From contig NZ_VMHN01000001.1 of the NCBI RefSeq assembly GCF_008795955.1, positions 62,001 to 126,000 of the forward strand: a stretch of DNA of 64,000 bases, given 5' to 3'. This stretch comes from Marinobacter denitrificans. GTDB lineage: Bacteria; Pseudomonadota; Gammaproteobacteria; Pseudomonadales; Oleiphilaceae. Positions within the stretch are counted from its first letter, which is position 1, and each line of letters starts with the position of its first letter. Shown here in pieces: positions 1 to 8,482 of the stretch. Below the pieces are notes generated by a model. The model was not told the DNA's origin. It did not search any database and was given only the letters and a program-made list of their open reading frames with translations. The translations under genes and the position numbers were made by a program.

Positions 1-107
1 CAGAACATAACGGCCCCCATGAGCAGGAAGAACACGAAATAACAGGCCCACACATAGGGCCCATGCCCTTCCATAACGATGAAGGCGCCGAACGAATCGA
101 ATGCCAT
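1..107 (-). CDS. ccmD: CcmD, haem exporter small membrane subunit (partial)
   Basis: The reading frame starts with an ATG at 107-105 and runs off the left edge of the window, so only about 35 N-terminal residues are visible. They read MAFDSFGAFIVMEGHG, then a hydrophobic membrane segment. This is the usual look of CcmD, a small inner-membrane protein that helps release haem-loaded CcmE from the CcmABC complex during cytochrome c maturation. It follows ccmC after four bases, as expected for a ccmABCD operon. The identification rests mainly on position plus the N-terminal pattern. Confidence 0.82.
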   Translation of the reverse strand, partial: MAFDSFGAFIVMEGHGPYVWACYFVFFLLMGAVMF

Positions 108-111
108 CGGG

Positions 112-855
112 TCAGTCCCCCCTTGCCTGGACCAGTTGTTGTACCCACCGGGTGCGGCCTTCGCGAACCAGGATCTCGGTCTGCATCCGCAAACAGGCCA
201 GCCATCCAAAGATAAGGTACAGCCCCAGTACCGACAGTAGCAGAGGCACCCACATTTCCGCAGGCATGCTGGGCTTTTCTGTCAGTTTGAAGGTGGCGGG
301 TTGATGAAGGGTATTCCACCACTCCACGGAGTACTTGATGATAGGTATATTCACAACGCCCACCAGTACCAGAACAGCCACCGCCCGCGCCGAGGACTTC
401 TCATCTGATATGGCTGCGCCCAAAGCTATCACACCGAAATACAGGAATAACAGGATCAGCATGGAGGTGAGCCGCGCATCCCATATCCACCAGGTTCCCC
501 AGGTCGGTTTGCCCCAGACAGCCCCGGTAAACAACGCCAGAAAAGTAAGCACCGCACCCACCGGCGCGACAGCTTTGACAAACACATCCGCCAGCTTCAT
601 ACGCCACACCAACGTCACCAGCCCAGCAACTGCCATCATGATATAGACAGACTGGGCCAGAAATGCCGAGGGTACGTGGATAAAAATAATACGGTAGCTG
701 TTGCCCTGCAGATAATCCTGGGGCGCAAAGGCCAGCCCCCAGCCCAGCCCGGCCACCAGCAGGGCAACGCCAACCCAAAGCAACCAGGGCATCAGCGTCG
801 ACGCGATACCGAAGAACCACTTCGGAGAGCCCAGCTTGTGAAAAATTTGCCACAT
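112..855 (-). CDS. ccmC: CcmC, haem exporter / haem-handling membrane protein
   Basis: This 247-residue polytopic membrane protein loads haem onto the chaperone CcmE on the periplasmic side of the inner membrane. It has the family's tryptophan-rich WWD segment ([13 protein letters not shown], residues 114-126). It also has the two histidines expected as axial haem ligands: H60 in IHVPSA and H184 in [10 protein letters not shown]. Six hydrophobic segments are visible and the length is normal. It sits between ccmB and ccmD in a tight operon on the minus strand. The function is known from the family; no unusual feature was seen. Confidence 0.96.
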   Translation of the reverse strand: MWQIFHKLGSPKWFFGIASTLMPWLLWVGVALLVAGLGWGLAFAPQDYLQGNSYRIIFIHVPSAFLAQSVYIMMAVAGLVTLVWRMKLADVFVKAVAPVGAVLTFLALFTGAVWGKPTWGTWWIWDARLTSMLILLFLYFGVIALGAAISDEKSSARAVAVLVLVGVVNIPIIKYSVEWWNTLHQPATFKLTEKPSMPAEMWVPLLLSVLGLYLIFGWLACLRMQTEILVREGRTRWVQQLVQARGD

Positions 856-877
856 CAGGTTGCTACCCTTCTACGTT

Positions 878-1603
878 TTAACTGTTGGACAGACTGATTC
901 TTAAAGCGGCTGCCGAGGCGAAGGGCGCCAATGTCAGGGCCAACATCAGAAATGCCCCCATCAGTGCCAGCTGTCCCGCTACCGGCGCGCCCTCAGAGGC
1001 GGCCATCACCGTCCCGGTGCCAAAAATCAGCACCGGAATGTACAGTGGAATGATCAGCAGTGACAAGAGTACGCCTGCCGACCGCAAACCGAGCGTCAAC
1101 GCTGCCCCAATGGAGCCGATCAGGCTCAGTACGGGCGTTCCGATCAGCAGCGTTAGACACAAAACCGCCACAGAGTTCCCTTCAAGGTGCACCATTACCC
1201 CAAGTACCGGCGCCAGCAGCACCAGCGGCAGCCCCGTCAGTACCCAGTGTGCCAGGGATTTGGCCAGTACCAGCAGGAACAGAGGCTGAGGCTGAAGCAC
1301 CAATTGCTCAAGGGTGCCGTCGTCAAAATCGTGCCGGTACAGGTGATCCAGTGAAAGAAGCACTGACAGCAATGCCGCTACCCACAGGATACCGCTGCCG
1401 GCCTGCTGCAGAAATGACACTTCAGGGCTAACCCCGAGGGGAAAAAGGGTTACTACCATCACGAAGAACAGCAGTGGATTAAGCAGATCCTGAGGCTGAC
1501 GAAAGGCTGTTTTCAGGTCCCGGACGAAAACCGCCTTCATGGCAGTGGCCGTGCCCACCGACACTTCAGGGGACCGCAGCGTAACGGTGAATTCAGTAGC
1601 CAT
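878..1603 (-). CDS. ccmB: CcmB, haem exporter permease
   Basis: This is the membrane component of the CcmAB ABC transporter, which supplies energy for releasing holo-CcmE during cytochrome c maturation. I chose the ATG at 1603 because GGAGG lies eight bases upstream. That gives 241 residues and an 11-base overlap with the end of ccmA. A later ATG at 1540 (MKAVFVRDLK) matches the usual N-terminus of the family and cannot be excluded, but its upstream region is weaker. Six hydrophobic stretches follow. CcmB family members share the early LLNPLLFF-like segment seen here. Confidence 0.93.
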   Translation of the reverse strand: MATEFTVTLRSPEVSVGTATAMKAVFVRDLKTAFRQPQDLLNPLLFFVMVVTLFPLGVSPEVSFLQQAGSGILWVAALLSVLLSLDHLYRHDFDDGTLEQLVLQPQPLFLLVLAKSLAHWVLTGLPLVLLAPVLGVMVHLEGNSVAVLCLTLLIGTPVLSLIGSIGAALTLGLRSAGVLLSLLIIPLYIPVLIFGTGTVMAASEGAPVAGQLALMGAFLMLALTLAPFASAAALRISLSNS

Positions 1604-2231
1604 AGCCGTCGCCTCCGCCCAACGTGACCCTTTGCATGGAAGGAAGCCGCAGATCATGGTGTGTTGTTACTACGATAGCGCCGCCATTTTCCACCCGCTC
1701 AATGAGTAACCGTTCCAGTGCCGCCACTCCCTGAATATCAATCGCGGTGAAGACCTCATCAAGTATCCACAAAGGCTCATCCGCTATCAGCAACCTGGCC
1801 AGCGCCACCCGACGCTGCTGGCCGGCGGAAAGGTTGCGGCAGGGAACTGCCTGGAAACCGCCAAGCCCGGTACCTTCCAGGGCCTGCCACAGGATCTTGT
1901 CCGGCAGTAACCGGCGGCCGTCCATCAAGGCACGCAGATTTTCCATGGGAGTTAGCAGGGGTTTGATACCGGGGCGATGGCCGAGATAGAGCATGTTACG
2001 GAGAAATTCTTCCCGGTAGCCGTTGCGGCTTTTACCCCGCCAGAGCAGATCACCGCTATAACTGTCGTTCAGGCCGGCCAGTATGCGTAACAGCGTGGTC
2101 TTGCCGGAACCATTAGGGCCCTCGACACGGATCAGACTACCGGGCAATATGGAAAACGAGAGATCCCGGAACAACACCCGGTCATCACGTTCACATTCAA
2201 GATTGACAGCCTGTAGTAACGGCTCAGACAT
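1593..2231 (-). CDS. ccmA: CcmA, haem exporter ATP-binding protein
   Basis: This 212-residue ABC ATPase drives the CcmAB transporter in cytochrome c biogenesis. Walker A is GPNGSGKT (38-45), the ABC signature is LSAGQ (134-138), and Walker B with the catalytic glutamate is WILDE (155-159). These are all canonical. It is the first gene of a minus-strand operon running ccmA-ccmB-ccmC-ccmD. The 85 bases between its start and the divergent FliK-like gene must hold the promoters for both directions, but I could not assign clear boxes. Confidence 0.95.
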   Translation of the reverse strand: MSEPLLQAVNLECERDDRVLFRDLSFSILPGSLIRVEGPNGSGKTTLLRILAGLNDSYSGDLLWRGKSRNGYREEFLRNMLYLGHRPGIKPLLTPMENLRALMDGRRLLPDKILWQALEGTGLGGFQAVPCRNLSAGQQRRVALARLLIADEPLWILDEVFTAIDIQGVAALERLLIERVENGGAIVVTTHHDLRLPSMQRVTLGGGDGYGY

Positions 2232-2316
2232 CGGGGCCCCAGAGCTGGTTCAAACGATCGGGAAGGCAAACCTCGCCGGCGCGGCGTATTATAACGAAAG
2301 CGTCTCAGGAATACTC

Positions 2317-3693
2317 TTGTCTGACATCAAATCAGTGGCAATGAAATTACCAAACGGTAACCCTATACCACCGCCAAAAACAGATACCCCCGTGCCGACC
2401 CCCAGCCGGCCGGCAGGCGAGCAACCGGCGGCCACGGCGGATGCGGCGTCCGCGCGGGTTCTTCTCAACCAGCTCAAACTTGCCAACCGGGAAGCCACAC
2501 TGGCACGGGTGGCCGAAGTGATCAACCGCCAGTCATCCGCCGGCGCACAGTTGTTGCTGGAAATCCGCGGCCAGTCATTGACGGTTCAGGCAGCTATTGG
2601 TGACACCTCCCTGCAAACCGGTGACTGGGTAAAGGTCATGCGGGCCGGTAACGAGTTGCAGTTGATGGGCAAACTGGCCCAGACCCCAGAGGCTGGTATT
2701 GCCCGGGCCCTGGCCCAGCGCCTGCCCTGGCAACAGTCTATTGATGCCGGCCTGGCGAAGCTTGTGGCCACACTGACCCAGGGTGTACGGCAGGACCCGC
2801 TGCCGGGCCAGCTACCTTCCTCCAGCCCGGCCCAGCCACTACCCGAAGCCGCCCGGCAGGCTATCCAGGAAATGGTCGCAAGGCTTCCCGCCAGTAATAT
2901 GCTGGCGCCGGGTTCCGGCAGCCAGCCTACAGCACCACAACAGGTGCGCCAGTGGCTTTCTGAAAGTGGCCTGTTTGCCGAGTCGCGCCTGGCCCAGGCT
3001 CCTGCCAGCCAGATTCCTGATCTCAAGCTGGCCCTTGGCAGAATCATTACGGCCTTGCTGGCACAACAAGGCAGCACTCCGGCACAATTCAACCAGCTGA
3101 CACCTATCGCCACTCCTGAACTGATGCAGGCACCGCTGCAATTCCCGCAACCCGTGGCGACGCCCCCGCCCCAGGGTAATGGAGAACCGCCCAGTGTCGG
3201 GCAGATGCTCCGCCTGCTGGCAGGAATGCTTAACCGTATTACAGTCAATCAGTTGCACAGCACGGCGTTGACCGCCAGAGGTGGTGGTGACGCAGCAGCA
3301 CCAGCTTCCACGCTGCTGTTGGATCTGCCGTGGCTGACCCCCCAGAATGAACCCAGAATGGCGCAACTGCGCCTTGAACAGTACCGGGAGGAGAACGAGT
3401 CAGAACGGAAATCCCCGACACGGCCAACAGCAGAGTGGCGGCTTTCATTGGCGATGGACCTGGATGAAGCCGGACCACTGCACTTCGATGTGGCCCTGCG
3501 GCAGCAGGCGGTGAGCGCCCGCGTCTGGGCGGAGAAGCAGACAACCCTGCGCCGGGTGAATCAGGAACTGCCGGCCTTGCGGCAAAGCCTGTCAGACCTT
3601 GGCCTGGAAGTGACGGACCTGGAATGCCGCCGCGGCACCCCCCAGAGCAGTGTCACCCGGCTCGAACACAGACTGGTGGATACCCGGGCATGA
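2317..3693 (+). CDS. FliK-like flagellar hook-length control protein paralogue
   Basis: This protein of about 458 residues has a proline/glutamine-rich, low-complexity N-terminal two thirds. Its C-terminal domain (about residues 310-450) resembles the FliK/Flg_hook C-terminal fold: LLLDLPWLTPQ, then alternating strands ending in LGLEVTDLECRRG. A second, canonical fliK lies at 30680-31906, so this is a paralogue. The TTG at 2317 is preferred because AGGA sits six bases upstream; an ATG at 2341 has no visible ribosome site. Its stop overlaps the start of the FlhB-like gene (ATGA), so the two are translationally coupled. In Pseudomonas an equivalent FliK-like/FlhB-like pair also lies between ccm and che genes. 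Confidence 0.75.
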   Translation: MSDIKSVAMKLPNGNPIPPPKTDTPVPTPSRPAGEQPAATADAASARVLLNQLKLANREATLARVAEVINRQSSAGAQLLLEIRGQSLTVQAAIGDTSLQTGDWVKVMRAGNELQLMGKLAQTPEAGIARALAQRLPWQQSIDAGLAKLVATLTQGVRQDPLPGQLPSSSPAQPLPEAARQAIQEMVARLPASNMLAPGSGSQPTAPQQVRQWLSESGLFAESRLAQAPASQIPDLKLALGRIITALLAQQGSTPAQFNQLTPIATPELMQAPLQFPQPVATPPPQGNGEPPSVGQMLRLLAGMLNRITVNQLHSTALTARGGGDAAAPASTLLLDLPWLTPQNEPRMAQLRLEQYREENESERKSPTRPTAEWRLSLAMDLDEAGPLHFDVALRQQAVSARVWAEKQTTLRRVNQELPALRQSLSDLGLEVTDLECRRGTPQSSVTRLEHRLVDTRA

Positions 3694-3995
3694 ACAAAGA
3701 GACCGATAACCACGGCAAAGCAGCCGTCGCACTCAATTATGATGGCGAGAAAGCCCCGACAATTACGGCAACCGGCACCCATGAACTGGCGGAAGAGATT
3801 ATCCGCATTGCCCGTGAGCACAACGTACCCTTGTACGAGAACGCGGAACTGGCAAGTATCCTGGCGCGGCTTTCGCTGAACGAAGAAATCCCCGAGTCAC
3901 TGTACCGGGTAATCGCCGAGATTCTTGCGTTTGCCTTCCATATCCGCGGGTTGACTCCTGACGACCGGCAACCCGGGGCCTCAGTGGATCAGTGA
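3690..3995 (+). CDS. FlhB-like small protein (FlhB C-terminal domain homologue)
   Basis: This 101-residue soluble protein corresponds to the cytoplasmic C-terminal domain of FlhB without its membrane part. The AVALNYD segment near the N-terminus aligns with AVALKYD of the full-length FlhB in this window. The later IIRIAREHNVPLYE and EIPESLYRVIAEILAF stretches align with FlhB IMEIAREHKVDILR and EIPDGLYMAIAQVLAY. The NPTH autocleavage motif is absent. It starts inside the stop of the FliK-like gene (ATGA overlap). Homologues of this kind are thought to interact with the flagellar export switch, but no role is proven here. Its 3' end overlaps the convergent ATPase gene by 15 bases. Confidence 0.85.
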   Translation: MNKETDNHGKAAVALNYDGEKAPTITATGTHELAEEIIRIAREHNVPLYENAELASILARLSLNEEIPESLYRVIAEILAFAFHIRGLTPDDRQPGASVDQ

Positions 3996-5084
3996 GCGTA
4001 GCGCCCAGGCCTGCTGCCAGTTGTCACCACGTCGCGATGCCACCGCTGTTTCAAAGTAGTGTTTCAGTCGGCGCCGGTCCTCGGGCTGGTCCTTGAGGGC
4101 CGAACCAATAATGTGGTGCATCAGCTGCTCCACCGTCATGCTGCCGCCGCCGTAATACCATGCGCTGAGACTGGCCGCGTGGGCCACGGAAACCGCTTCA
4201 GCAGTGGACAGAGCGGAGCCAGCCAGGCGGTCAGTGCTGCGGCCGTCCAGCGTCTGACCATTGCGCAACTCGTGAAACATGGTCACCAGAACCTCAACCA
4301 CCGCTTCATCCGGAGCCACGTCAACGCCCGCCCGGGCGTTGGCTTTACGCACTTCCCTGAGCACCACGTCCATTTCGTCCGCCAGGTTTTTTATCGGTCG
4401 TATTTCTTCAAAGTCCATTCTCCGCTTGAGCGCGGCGCTCATGCGGTGCACCCCCTCATCGATGCTGTTTGACGTGGCAATCACATTAAAGCCGTCCCGG
4501 GCCAGTACCACGCCATCTTCTCCTGCCAGTTCCGGAATCACCACAACCCGGTCCGACAACACAGACAGCAGCGCATCCTGCAGCGACTGTGGGCAGCGGG
4601 CGATTTCTTCAAATCGAACCATGCGCCCTTCCATCATGCCCCTCAGCAAGGGGCTTGGTACCAGCGCTTTCAGGCAGGGACCCTCGTTACGCAGGACAGA
4701 TTCATTCCAGCTGTACAACAGCTGTCCGACCTGGCTTACCGCCCCGCCCTGAAGTGTCAGGGTTGAGCTGGCCGATATCGCGGCCGACAACAGCTCCGAA
4801 AGCCAGGACTTGGCCGTACCGGGCTCGCCAACCAGAAGGCATCCACGGCTGGTACACAGGGAAATGATGATACGCACCACCATGGCCCGGTCTGCAACGA
4901 ACTTGCGTTCAATACCCAGCTTTTCATCCCCCATAACAAACTTTTCCACCGCACGGGGTGACATCTGCCAGCCGGGGGGTACCGGGCCGTGATCCATACC
5001 TCTGAGCTTCGCGAGCTCTTCAGCGTAAACGGTTTCTGCCGGCTCACGCTGGGCGGCTCTGGACGCCTGATTCCTGCTGTTCAT
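3981..5084 (-). CDS. MoxR-type AAA+ ATPase, orphan
   Basis: This 367-residue AAA+ protein is of the MoxR/dynein-related group. Walker A is GEPGTAKS (86-93). The Walker B region is MVRFEEIARC (155-164), with glutamate in place of the first usual aspartate. Sensor 1 is VIATSN (201-206), and the KRRMDFE segment carries the expected arginines. MoxR ATPases usually work as chaperones with a von Willebrand factor A protein encoded next door; none is present here. Instead it is coupled by an ATGA overlap to the upstream methyltransferase-GspE fusion. The substrate is unknown. It probably acts with, or remodels, the product of that upstream gene. Confidence 0.85.
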   Translation of the reverse strand: MNSRNQASRAAQREPAETVYAEELAKLRGMDHGPVPPGWQMSPRAVEKFVMGDEKLGIERKFVADRAMVVRIIISLCTSRGCLLVGEPGTAKSWLSELLSAAISASSTLTLQGGAVSQVGQLLYSWNESVLRNEGPCLKALVPSPLLRGMMEGRMVRFEEIARCPQSLQDALLSVLSDRVVVIPELAGEDGVVLARDGFNVIATSNSIDEGVHRMSAALKRRMDFEEIRPIKNLADEMDVVLREVRKANARAGVDVAPDEAVVEVLVTMFHELRNGQTLDGRSTDRLAGSALSTAEAVSVAHAASLSAWYYGGGSMTVEQLMHHIIGSALKDQPEDRRRLKHYFETAVASRRGDNWQQAWALRSLIH

Positions 5085-7363
5085 TCCTGACTCCTGCGGC
5101 CACCGCGAACTTCCGGCGCCATGCGTTCCATTGGGAGTATCCGCGGCAGTTCCGAAAGCGGGATAATGCCTTCAATCACATGATCCAGAGCACTGTCCCG
5201 CATGGTAATCAGACCCGCGTCCAGTGCCCGCCAGCGAAGTTCTCCGATAGGCGGCTGACTGGAAATGGCGTTACGGATGTCGGAATCGACTTCCATATAT
5301 TCCACAATGGCCACCCGGCCCTGGGTACCTCTGCCATTGCAACTGTTACAGCCTGCACCTTCGAAACACCGGAAATCCGCCGGTGGCCCATCGGGAAACA
5401 GCTCGGCCACGATCGCCGGATCGGGCGTGGCCGGTTGGCGACAGTGTTTGCAGATTCGCTTCGCCAGTCGCTGGGCGATCACTGCCAGCAACTCACCGGC
5501 AATAGAGTTCGGGTGAACGCCCAGGTCGTATAGACGCTGCAGCGAATCCACGGCGTCGTTACAGTGCAGCGTTGACAGCACCACGTGGCCGGTCTGGGAG
5601 GCACGTATCGCCTCCAGAGCGGTTTCCTGGTCACGAATTTCGCCAACAAGAATAACGTCCGGATCTTCCCGGACGAAGGCCCTCATGGCATCGGAGAAGC
5701 CAAACCCGATCTCGGTACGCACGCGGGTCTGTTGAATATTGTCGATAGAGTATTCGATCGGGTCCTCTACCGTGATGACCTTTCGGCGGCCGTCATCCGC
5801 CAGGGTCTGCAGACCCGCATAGAGTGTGGTCGACTTCCCGGAACCGGTCGGGCCGACAACCAGCACCAGGCCTGCCGGGTTGTCCAGAAGACGCTCGTAA
5901 CGCGCACCAATCATGGGGGACATACCCAGCTCGGAGATGGTCATGGCACGCCCCGTCTGGGGCAATAACCGGATAATGGCATGCTCCCCATGAAGCGAAG
6001 GCTGAGTCTGGATACGCAGATCGTAGGCGATATTGCCCAGTTGCAACCGCGAGCGGCCACCCTGGGGTAACCGGTGTTCGGCGATGTTCAGTTCCGCACG
6101 GAGTTTGATGACATTTATCACCCCCCTGATTTCCCGGGGCGATAGCTGGTACTGCGGCAAATCGTGGAGGTCACCATCCACCCTGAGCCGAATGCGGACC
6201 CGATCCCCATACTGCTCGATGTGAATATCACTGGCTTTTTCACTCACGGCATCCAGCAGGATCGCTTCGTAAACCGACACCAGATACGGGCTGACATGCT
6301 TATTGCCGGGATCGTTACCCAGGAGTTTGTCTTTGCTTGCATCGGCCCCGGGCTTGCCCTCCGTGCCGTCACCGTGATCCGCCACAAATCCAAGACCCTT
6401 GGCCGTCAGATCCAGTGCAGACCAGACCCGGCGGAAATCGGTCGGCGTTACCAAGAGACATTCAATAGTCTGATTGGGCGTCAGGCGCTCCAACTGATCA
6501 GTACGTGCGTCCGGATCATCGGTTACAACGGTGATCTTGTTATTATCCTGGGACACGGGAATCAGGCGTGACAGATCGAGAAACGTGCGGGAAAAACGCC
6601 GGAACAGTCCTGGATGAAGATCCGGGAGCAGCTCATCGGCGTCAGTGAACGTCATCCCCCTTTGCCGGGCGAGGGAGCGATACAGATCGATTTCCTCAAG
6701 ATTCAGCTTGCGCCGGAGGATATCAAGCAGTGGGCTGTTCTGAGTGGCGGCCTCGGTCTTCGCCTCCGCCAGGATCTTGTCGTCAACAATGCCCTGGTCT
6801 ATCAGAATCTGTTCCACGTTGCGGTTAAAGTCTACCCAGCCAAGTGTCCGGACCCGTTCCAACTGGACACCTTGCCTGACGAACATGGCCAGACTCGGGA
6901 CCGGGCCAGCTCGCCCTTCAAGACAAAACAGATGCCCCCCTTCCCGCAGCAGGGGAGCCAGAGCATTCCGTTCACTGATAAACGTTGTGCACAGAACCAG
7001 ATCGCACAACTGGTCCGGTTCCGGTGCTTCTTCCACGCTGGCCACAACGACATCCACGTTGTGCAGGCCCAGGCGGAAAAACCGCTCGCGCGCGGCTTCT
7101 GCAACGACCGGATTTTTCTCCAGGTAGATTACCCGGTGGGCCAACCCCGAAAGAACTGCAGCCAGGTAGCCGGAGCCACCGCCCACGTGCATTACCAACT
7201 GGTCCGGTTCTATCTCCGGAACCAGGGAGAGGATGTGGCGTACAGTTTCTTCGCGAGGGATGGAGTGCCCGGTTATTGAGGGGGCCAGATCGGAGCCGGA
7301 TACAAAATCATGGCGGGATACAGACCTGAGGGCGTCAAGGGCCCTGGCGTAAACTCTCTTCAT
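5081..7363 (-). CDS. PCMT-like methyltransferase / MshEN / GspE-type ATPase fusion
   Basis: This 760-residue protein is built of three parts. Residues 1-175 resemble protein-L-isoaspartate O-methyltransferase, with the SAM-binding loop VMHVGGGSGYLAAV (57-70) and the acidic LEKNP (81-85). Residues about 180-320 resemble the MshEN domain of type II secretion/pilus ATPases (ILIDQGIVDDKILAEA). Residues 355-745 form a complete GspE/PilB motor: Walker A GPTGSGKS (504-511), Walker B ILVGEIRD (571-578), the His box LSTLHCNDA (596-604), and four zinc-ligand cysteines (638, 641, 672, 675). The start at 7363 is chosen because upstream codons would run into the DUF2802-like gene's spacer. Other secretion or pilus genes are absent nearby. 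The enzymatic state of the methyltransferase part is uncertain. Confidence 0.88.
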   Translation of the reverse strand: MKRVYARALDALRSVSRHDFVSGSDLAPSITGHSIPREETVRHILSLVPEIEPDQLVMHVGGGSGYLAAVLSGLAHRVIYLEKNPVVAEAARERFFRLGLHNVDVVVASVEEAPEPDQLCDLVLCTTFISERNALAPLLREGGHLFCLEGRAGPVPSLAMFVRQGVQLERVRTLGWVDFNRNVEQILIDQGIVDDKILAEAKTEAATQNSPLLDILRRKLNLEEIDLYRSLARQRGMTFTDADELLPDLHPGLFRRFSRTFLDLSRLIPVSQDNNKITVVTDDPDARTDQLERLTPNQTIECLLVTPTDFRRVWSALDLTAKGLGFVADHGDGTEGKPGADASKDKLLGNDPGNKHVSPYLVSVYEAILLDAVSEKASDIHIEQYGDRVRIRLRVDGDLHDLPQYQLSPREIRGVINVIKLRAELNIAEHRLPQGGRSRLQLGNIAYDLRIQTQPSLHGEHAIIRLLPQTGRAMTISELGMSPMIGARYERLLDNPAGLVLVVGPTGSGKSTTLYAGLQTLADDGRRKVITVEDPIEYSIDNIQQTRVRTEIGFGFSDAMRAFVREDPDVILVGEIRDQETALEAIRASQTGHVVLSTLHCNDAVDSLQRLYDLGVHPNSIAGELLAVIAQRLAKRICKHCRQPATPDPAIVAELFPDGPPADFRCFEGAGCNSCNGRGTQGRVAIVEYMEVDSDIRNAISSQPPIGELRWRALDAGLITMRDSALDHVIEGIIPLSELPRILPMERMAPEVRGGRRSQE

Positions 7364-7389
7364 CCAGTAACGTCCGTAACAGCAGGATA

Positions 7390-7782
7390 TCAGGCCGCCT
7401 GACGTTTTCTGAGTGCTGACACCAGCTCGGCCTCGGGACGGGAAATTCCGCACGTATTCATAAGATCGTCGATATCTGCGCCGAGATCAACCAGCCTTGA
7501 GGCTTCGTCGTAGGATATCCGCAGGGGGTCATTCTGGCGCATCTCGTCAAGCACGCCACGGATTTCGTGAAGCTGGCGCTCGCAGGTGACTACCCGCTGG
7601 CCCACCCCCATACTCCCACTGGCAGTGGCGTGAAGCTCCCGGCCCAGAATTTCGCAGCGCTCTTTTATTTGTTCCCGCAGTTTGCGGTTTTCCCGGCGAA
7701 ACAACATACCCTGAACAAACAGCAGGCCCAGTGCGGCGGTGGTCAAAATCCACGGAGCCAGGGAAGAGATATCTGCAAACAT
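7390..7782 (-). CDS. DUF2802-like membrane-anchored protein
   Basis: This 130-residue protein has one N-terminal membrane segment (about residues 8-28, ILTTAALGLLFVQGMLF). A coiled-coil region (ENRKLREQIKERCEILGREL) follows, then a C-terminal motif typical of DUF2802: DEASRLVDLGADIDDLMNTC with a closing SRPEAELVSAL. In Pseudomonas a gene of this family also follows cheW. The function is unknown. Position suggests a link with the chemotaxis or polar-placement proteins encoded just upstream on the same strand. Confidence 0.82.
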   Translation of the reverse strand: MFADISSLAPWILTTAALGLLFVQGMLFRRENRKLREQIKERCEILGRELHATASGSMGVGQRVVTCERQLHEIRGVLDEMRQNDPLRISYDEASRLVDLGADIDDLMNTCGISRPEAELVSALRKRQAA

Positions 7783-7849
7783 GATGGACGTCCTCGGTTA
7801 ATTGTTCCACGGGGCCTCCATCGTGTCTGCCTGCCGGCAACAGCCGGCG

Positions 7850-8338
7850 TTACAGAGCGGAGACTTCAGCCCATTCGTGGTCTGTCAGCATCTTGTCGAA
7901 CTCGACCAGTATGATCAGCTCGCCGTTCTTGTTACACACACCCTGGATGAACTTGGCGCTTTCCTCGTTCCCCACATTGGGTGCAGTCTCGATTTCACTG
8001 GCTTTCAGGTACACCACCTCGGCCACGGAATCCACCAGAATACCCATCACCTGGTTGGACGACTCCATCACCACAATACGTGTTGCATCTGTTACTTCCG
8101 CATCCGCCAGCCCGAAGCGACGGCGGGTATCGATAACAGTGACCACGTTGCCCCGCAGGTTGATAATGCCCAGAACATAATCCGGAGCACCCGGAACCGG
8201 CGCGATTTCGGTGTACCGCAACACTTCCTGGATCTGCATGACATCAATGCCATAGGTTTCGTCATCCAGCCTGAAGGTTACGTACTGCAGTACCTGATCA
8301 TCCTGGGCCTGATTTTTCTGTCCGCTGGGGGATGCCAT
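7850..8338 (-). CDS. cheW: CheW, chemotaxis coupling protein
   Basis: This 162-residue CheW links chemoreceptors to the kinase CheA in the array. The whole length is a CheW domain: YVTFRLDDETYGIDVMQIQ, then VPGAPDYVLGIINLRG and a closing EFDKMLTD. The ATG at 8338 is used because AGGAG lies ten bases upstream and the protein then has the usual length. It follows parC and parP on the same strand. A 143-base spacer rich in inverted repeats separates it from parP. Confidence 0.95.
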   Translation of the reverse strand: MASPSGQKNQAQDDQVLQYVTFRLDDETYGIDVMQIQEVLRYTEIAPVPGAPDYVLGIINLRGNVVTVIDTRRRFGLADAEVTDATRIVVMESSNQVMGILVDSVAEVVYLKASEIETAPNVGNEESAKFIQGVCNKNGELIILVEFDKMLTDHEWAEVSAL

Positions 8339-8399
8339 AGCGTTGTGTCTCCTGTGGGCCGCCCCTGCGGGCAACCTGATCGTCAAAAAGTCATCATCA

Positions 8400-8482
8400 G
8401 TGCCCAATACTATAGTTAAGGGCACAAACCGTGCCAGTACTGCACGGTTTCATTCAGTAACGGGAGTTGTTTAACAGCTCCC
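8400..8482. repeat. Three consecutive hairpins between parP and cheW
   Basis: Three short inverted repeats lie in a row in the parP-cheW spacer. The first is GTGCCC/GGGCAC at 8400-8405 and 8420-8425. The second is AAACCGTGC/GCACGGTTT at 8426-8434 and 8442-8450. The third is GGGAG/CTCCC at about 8462-8482, overlapping the parP stop. None is followed by a clear T-run on the minus strand. They could slow transcription, protect mRNA ends or mark a processing site between two genes needed at different levels. Confidence 0.5.

Noticed and set aside
2083..2316. Possible 5' extension of the FliK-like gene into the divergent ccmA gene
   Set aside because: It would overlap ccmA by about 150 bases and encodes an unrelated low-complexity stretch. 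The TTG at 2317 has a ribosome site and fits the ccmA promoter gap.
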